This document shows positions 60,198 to 64,000 of a DNA stretch of 64,000 bases, in pieces. The notes under the pieces are model-generated. The model searched no databases, had not been told where the DNA came from, and worked only from the letters and a program-made list of their open reading frames with translations. The stretch is from the NCBI GenBank assembly GCA_902588745.1, contig CACIQI010000001.1:139924-203923 (forward strand). The letters run 5' to 3'. The position numbers were made by a program, and so were the translations under genes. The stretch is from an uncultured Alphaproteobacteria bacterium (GTDB lineage: Bacteria > Pseudomonadota > Alphaproteobacteria > HIMB59 > GCA-002718135). Position 1 is the stretch's first letter. Every line of letters starts with the position of its first letter.

Positions 60198-61946
60198 CTA
60201 TTCTAATAATTCTTCATTATCATGAAGGTTAATAGCGATATCCCTTAATTCATCCCATGTCATTGATGATGAACCTTTTTGTATATCATTTAGGCTTTTA
60301 TTTATTTTTTTCAAATTTGAAAGTCTTGTATTAAGATTATTTATAGATTCTTTGATTTCTTTTATAGCTTCACTAGTTTCATAATCCTTACGGACATAAG
60401 GAAATAGTTGAAAAATGGTAATATCTCTGGTTTTTTCATAAATTTCAAAAATCGTATTTGGAAAAATATTTGGATCGATATTATCTAAATCAATTTCGGA
60501 AAATTCAGACTTGTGTATAAAATTTAAGAATTCAGTCTGTTTATTATTTAACAAATCAGTTTCCACTAAGTGTTCATATATCTCTTTTCTTAATTTTACA
60601 TTATTTAAATAGGCAGTAAGAAAAGAATAAATTTGTTTGTCTTTTAATGAAGGTCTTTTTGGAATAATATTTATTGATTTTTTATTGCTTGAGAGCGATT
60701 TTAGTTTTTTAAAAAATAAAGTTTTGAACTCATTTTTATAAAAATATTTTATTTTACTATCTTTTATATTGCTTACTAATTGATCAATATAGTTATCATA
60801 AATAACTTTATTATCAGGTTTTTGAAGATCAATTGATTTTGAAGACTCTTGAAATATAAAATCAACGATGGAAAGTGGATTTTTTAAATAGTTGGCAAAT
60901 TTATTTAGTGAAAATTCATTAATATAAGTATCTGGATCATATCCATTTGGAAGAACAACGAATTGTAATAATTTATCAGGGGTTAAATGAGGCAACGACA
61001 TTATTGCACTTTTATACGATGCTTTTAATCCAGAGGTATCTCCATCAAACATCATTGTTGGTTTATTTACATATTTCCAAGATAACAGAAGATGGTTATC
61101 TGTTAAAGAAGTGCCAAGTGGAGCTACAGCAGTTTTGATTTTTTTGTCATATAAGCTGATTACATCCATATAACCTTCGCAAATTAACATATTTTTTTTT
61201 GACCTTATATTCTGTTTGGCGTTATAAAGATTGTACAAAATATTTCTTTTTTTAAAAAAATTGCTTTCAGGTGAATTTATATATTTTGGATTTGAATTGT
61301 TTAAAACTCTGCCTCCAAATCCAACAATTTTTCCATATTCATTTGCAATTGGAAACATCAACCTATTGTAAAAAAAATCACGAATTTTGTTATTTTTATC
61401 TAATTTAACAACATTACTTTCTAGAATTTCGTTATCACTAAAATCTTGTTCTTTTAGAAATTCGTAAAGAGTTTTTTTGGGATTAGAAGAAAAGCCTAGC
61501 TTAAAATATTTAATTGTTTCATTTGTTAAATTTCTTTTAATTAAATATTCTTTACAAAGATTACTTTTATAAAGATTGTCTTGAAACCATTTTGTTGAAA
61601 TTTCTAAAATCTTATAAATTTTATCATTTTTTTTATTTATATTTGCATCAAAGTTATCAACTATTTTAATACCAACTCTTTGAGCTAATTCTTTTACAGC
61701 CTCTGGAAAAGAAAAGTTATAAAGTTCGGTATATATTGTAAAAATATCCCCCTTAGCCCCACAACCAAAACAATAATAAGAGCCTAAATCATCATTTATT
61801 TTGCAAGATGGAGTTTTTTCATCATGAAAAGGACAGCAGCACCAACTATCTTTGCCTTTTTTTATAACCTTTGTTTTTTTTTCGATTTCTTGTGAAAGAA
61901 TAATTTTTGATTTAATTAATTCAAGATCATTTTTTGAAAATGACAT
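60198..61946 (-). CDS. dnaG: DNA primase
   Basis: Makes RNA primers for replication. The N-terminal CHC2 zinc finger ([22 protein letters not shown]), the RNA polymerase core with [19 protein letters not shown], and the TOPRIM domain ([26 protein letters not shown]) are present. The 582-residue length is normal. It shares one base with the yqeY stop and precedes rpoD, together a macromolecular synthesis-type operon. Confidence 0.97.
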   Translation of the reverse strand: MSFSKNDLELIKSKIILSQEIEKKTKVIKKGKDSWCCCPFHDEKTPSCKINDDLGSYYCFGCGAKGDIFTIYTELYNFSFPEAVKELAQRVGIKIVDNFDANINKKNDKIYKILEISTKWFQDNLYKSNLCKEYLIKRNLTNETIKYFKLGFSSNPKKTLYEFLKEQDFSDNEILESNVVKLDKNNKIRDFFYNRLMFPIANEYGKIVGFGGRVLNNSNPKYINSPESNFFKKRNILYNLYNAKQNIRSKKNMLICEGYMDVISLYDKKIKTAVAPLGTSLTDNHLLLSWKYVNKPTMMFDGDTSGLKASYKSAIMSLPHLTPDKLLQFVVLPNGYDPDTYINEFSLNKFANYLKNPLSIVDFIFQESSKSIDLQKPDNKVIYDNYIDQLVSNIKDSKIKYFYKNEFKTLFFKKLKSLSSNKKSINIIPKRPSLKDKQIYSFLTAYLNNVKLRKEIYEHLVETDLLNNKQTEFLNFIHKSEFSEIDLDNIDPNIFPNTIFEIYEKTRDITIFQLFPYVRKDYETSEAIKEIKESINNLNTRLSNLKKINKSLNDIQKGSSSMTWDELRDIAINLHDNEELLE

Positions 61947-62401
61947 TAATTACCTAATAAAGATTTAGCTATTTTTCCAACTAATCCCATATCTATTTTT
62001 CCAGTATATTTATTCTTAATTATTTTCATAAGTGCACCCATGTCTTTGATGGATGTAAAATTATTCTCAGAAATTATATTCTTTATAATTAAATTTATTT
62101 CATCTTCATCCATTTGCTTGGGTAAAAATTTTTCTATTACTTTGATTTCATTTAGTTCATTTTCAATAAGATCTTTCCGATTCGCTTTTTCGAATGCTTC
62201 TATTGAGTCTTTTCTTTGTTTTACTAAATTTTGAAGTAAACTTAAAACATCAGAATCGGTTAGAGCATCTTTTTTACCTCTAAGAGAAATTTCCTTATCT
62301 TTAATCGCGCTCTTTATTAATCGTAAAGTATTTATTGAATTACTATCCTTTTCTTTGATAGAATTGTTATAATCACTTTCAATTTTATCCTTTAAGCTCA
62401 T
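61946..62401 (-). CDS. yqeY: GatB/YqeY domain protein
   Basis: 151-residue protein of the YqeY family, related to the C-terminal tRNA-binding domain of GatB. LRLIKSAIKDKEISLRGKKDALTDSDVLSLLQNLVKQRKDS, KFLPKQMDEDEI and GALMKIIKNKYTGKIDMGLVGKIAKSLL are typical. The precise role is not established; it may act on aminoacyl-tRNA. First gene of the yqeY-dnaG-rpoD operon and divergent from carA. Confidence 0.93.
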   Translation of the reverse strand: MSLKDKIESDYNNSIKEKDSNSINTLRLIKSAIKDKEISLRGKKDALTDSDVLSLLQNLVKQRKDSIEAFEKANRKDLIENELNEIKVIEKFLPKQMDEDEINLIIKNIISENNFTSIKDMGALMKIIKNKYTGKIDMGLVGKIAKSLLGN

Positions 62402-62466
62402 ATTTTTTTTCTTTCTAATAAATTTTATTTAATAATATAATTCTTCTTTTTAATTTCAACTAATCC

Positions 62467-62495
62467 TTGACTACATTGTTATAAATGCCTACTAA
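62467..62495 (+). promoter_or_regulatory. Possible sigma-70 promoter of carAB
   Basis: TTGACT (62467-62472) and TACTAA (62490-62495) with a 17-nt spacer, within the 120-bp gap between yqeY and carA. The transcript would begin near 62502, about 20 nt before the carA ATG. The -10 matches consensus at only 4 of 6 positions, so this is a tentative call. No other feature is seen in the gap. Confidence 0.4.
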
Positions 62496-62521
62496 CTATC
62501 ATTTTGCTTCATGTAAATATA

Positions 62522-63691
62522 ATGGAAGTTTTAAAAAAAGAACCACATATACACAATAAAACTGCAGTTCTTGTATTAGAAAATGGTGAAATCTTATGGG
62601 GTTATGGTTTAGGAGAGAAAAAGGCTGCAGTAGGAGAACTTTGTTTTAATACCTCTCAAACTGGATATCAAGAAGCATTATCTGATCCCTCATATACAAA
62701 ACAAATCATTACATTTACTTTTCCACATGTTGGAATTGTAGGCACAAATCAAGAAGATCAAGAGTCAAAAAAAATCTACGCTGATGGTTGTGTAATAAAT
62801 CAGCCATTATCAGAATATTCAAATTGGAGAGCAGAAGATGATTTAAATTCATATTTTTTAAAAAACAAAATTCCATGTATTTTTGGAATTGATACCAGAT
62901 ACTTAACTAAAAAATTATCTGTCGAGGGAGCTAAAAAGGCAGCAATTATTCACTTTGGAGAAGGTGAAAATAAAATTGAAAAACTTAAAACTCAAATAAA
63001 TGAGTGGAAAGGTCTTCAAAATTTAGATTTGGCTGGGATAGTATCGACAGAGCAAAACTATAATTGGCAAAAAGGAATATGGAAAAGTGATAAATTAATA
63101 AAAAGAAAATTTAAATATAATGTTACTTGTTTAGACTTTGGTATCAAAAATAATATTTTAAGAAATCTTAATGAATTTAACCTTAACCCAACTGTATTAA
63201 ACTTATTTTCTAGCTACGAAGAAATAATAGAAACTGATCCTTCAGGAATTTTTTTATCAAACGGCCCTGGTGATCCTTATGCTACAGGTAGTAAAATAGT
63301 TGATGTAATTAAAAAATTAATTGATGATAATATTCCAATATTTGGAATATGTTTAGGGCATCAAATTTTAGGATTGGCATTAAATGCAAAGACTAAAAAA
63401 ATGTTTCAAGGTCACAGAGGTTCTAACCATCCTGTCAAAAATCTTACAACAGGCATTGTTGAAATTACTTCTCAAAATCATGGCTTTGAAGTTGATAGAG
63501 ATAGTTTTGGCAAAGATATAATTGAAACTCATGTTTCGCTATTTGACGGGACTAATGAAGGTTTAAAACATAAGCATTTACCAGTATTTAGTGTGCAATA
63601 TCATCCAGAGGCATCCCCTGGTCCACATGATAGTCATTATTTGTTTGAAGAATTTTATAAACTTATTGAGAAAAATGCCAAAAAGAACTGA
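62522..63691 (+). CDS. carA: Carbamoyl phosphate synthase small (glutaminase) subunit
   Basis: Releases ammonia from glutamine and passes it to CarB for carbamoyl phosphate (pyrimidines, arginine). The N-terminal domain has [23 protein letters not shown]; the class I glutaminase domain has SNGPGDP, the nucleophile Cys in [10 protein letters not shown] and the His-Glu of [10 protein letters not shown] take the ATG at 62522 (389 residues); a TTG at 62504 would add six residues. No clear ribosome site. Its end overlaps carB by 17 nt. Confidence 0.97.
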   Translation: MEVLKKEPHIHNKTAVLVLENGEILWGYGLGEKKAAVGELCFNTSQTGYQEALSDPSYTKQIITFTFPHVGIVGTNQEDQESKKIYADGCVINQPLSEYSNWRAEDDLNSYFLKNKIPCIFGIDTRYLTKKLSVEGAKKAAIIHFGEGENKIEKLKTQINEWKGLQNLDLAGIVSTEQNYNWQKGIWKSDKLIKRKFKYNVTCLDFGIKNNILRNLNEFNLNPTVLNLFSSYEEIIETDPSGIFLSNGPGDPYATGSKIVDVIKKLIDDNIPIFGICLGHQILGLALNAKTKKMFQGHRGSNHPVKNLTTGIVEITSQNHGFEVDRDSFGKDIIETHVSLFDGTNEGLKHKHLPVFSVQYHPEASPGPHDSHYLFEEFYKLIEKNAKKN

Positions 63692-64000
63692 CATAAATAA
63701 AATATTAATAGTAGGTGCAGGTCCTATAGTTATTGGTCAAGCTTGTGAATTTGATTACTCGGGTGCTCAGGCATGTAAGTCTCTCAAAGATGAAGGTTAC
63801 GAAATTGTATTAATTAATTCAAATCCTGCAACAATAATGACTGATCCAGAATTAGCTGATCAAACTTATATTGAACCTATAACTAATGAATTTGTTGAAA
63901 AAATAATTGAAATCGAAAAACCAGATGCTCTTCTACCAACAATGGGAGGGCAAACTGCTTTAAACGTTTCAATGGAACTTTTTAATAATCGTATACTTGA
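63675..64000 (+). CDS. carB: Carbamoyl phosphate synthase large subunit, N-terminal part (runs off window)
   Basis: Starts at the ATG at 63675, inside the last 17 nt of carA, in the +2 frame relative to it. The first 108 residues are visible: [44 protein letters not shown] and [12 protein letters not shown], the usual start of the CarB carboxyphosphate (ATP-grasp) half. The full protein of about 1,070 residues extends beyond base 64000. Overlap with carA implies coupled translation of the 1:1 complex. Confidence 0.97.
   Translation, partial: MPKRTDINKILIVGAGPIVIGQACEFDYSGAQACKSLKDEGYEIVLINSNPATIMTDPELADQTYIEPITNEFVEKIIEIEKPDALLPTMGGQTALNVSMELFNNRIL

Noticed and set aside
59200-60206. ORFs within rpoD on both strands, including Ile/Met-rich 59200-59424 and a hydrophobic plus-strand ORF 59898-60206
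   Set aside because: Shadow frames of the Lys- and Asp-rich low-complexity parts of rpoD; the apparent hydrophobicity comes from the complement of Lys codons.

Overview
The window is AT-rich, gene-dense DNA from an alphaproteobacterium. Evidence: the division and cell-wall (dcw) cluster has the alphaproteobacterial order ending ftsZ-lpxC, rnpB lies just upstream of mraZ, a yqeY-dnaG-rpoD block faces carAB, and the MurE DNPR motif indicates meso-diaminopimelate peptidoglycan. Tiny intergenic gaps, many 1-17 nt overlaps, convergent genes with overlapping ends and heavy investment in solute uptake suggest a streamlined planktonic (probably marine) lineage of the SAR11 / HIMB59-AEGEAN-169 type. 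That placement is inference; no rRNA is present to test it.

Layout. 2-631: 3' end of fumC. 632-19210 (minus strand): lpxC and a complete compact dcw cluster, mraZ-rsmH-ftsL-ftsI-murE-murF-mraY-murD-ftsW-murG-murC-murB-ddl-ftsQ-ftsA-ftsZ, headed by four ATGGG boxes at an exact 10-bp period (probable MraZ sites). 19297-19632: RNase P RNA. 19651-26924: an AmpD-like amidase, bamD, ligA, uvrD/pcrA, mlaA and mlaC. 26917-57216: a carbohydrate-uptake and catabolism region, described below. 57213-64000: an RNase Z-like hydrolase, rpoD, dnaG and yqeY on the minus strand, and carA plus the start of carB on the plus strand.

The carbohydrate region has three uptake modules. Module I (26917-35447) is a GtsABCD-like glucose/glucoside ABC transporter with a GH1 glycosidase, a Gfo/Idh dehydrogenase and a TIM-barrel isomerase, divergent from a LacI repressor; a perfect 16-bp palindromic operator lies between them. 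Module II (35439-42605) has a binding protein, one polypeptide carrying both permease domains, a Gfo/Idh dehydrogenase, an aldo/keto reductase, a PhyH-type oxygenase and a class II aldolase, but no ATPase gene. Module III (45083-57216) couples a family-5 (peptide/oligosaccharide) ABC system to two GH4 glycosidases, one very like MelA, plus a flavin-dependent tryptophan-halogenase-type protein, a second PhyH oxygenase and a PanB-like protein that seems to lack the PanB metal ligands. An MFS permease, another Gfo/Idh protein without the usual EKP lysine and a CAU-anticodon tRNA lie between modules II and III.

All three binding-protein genes have the same strong GGGAGG ribosome-binding site and a hairpin right after the stop codon, an arrangement that favours excess binding protein over permease. 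The least conventional part is 51205-57216 (halogenase, GH4, PhyH, MelA, PanB-like): these families are individually known, but I do not know of a described pathway that combines them.
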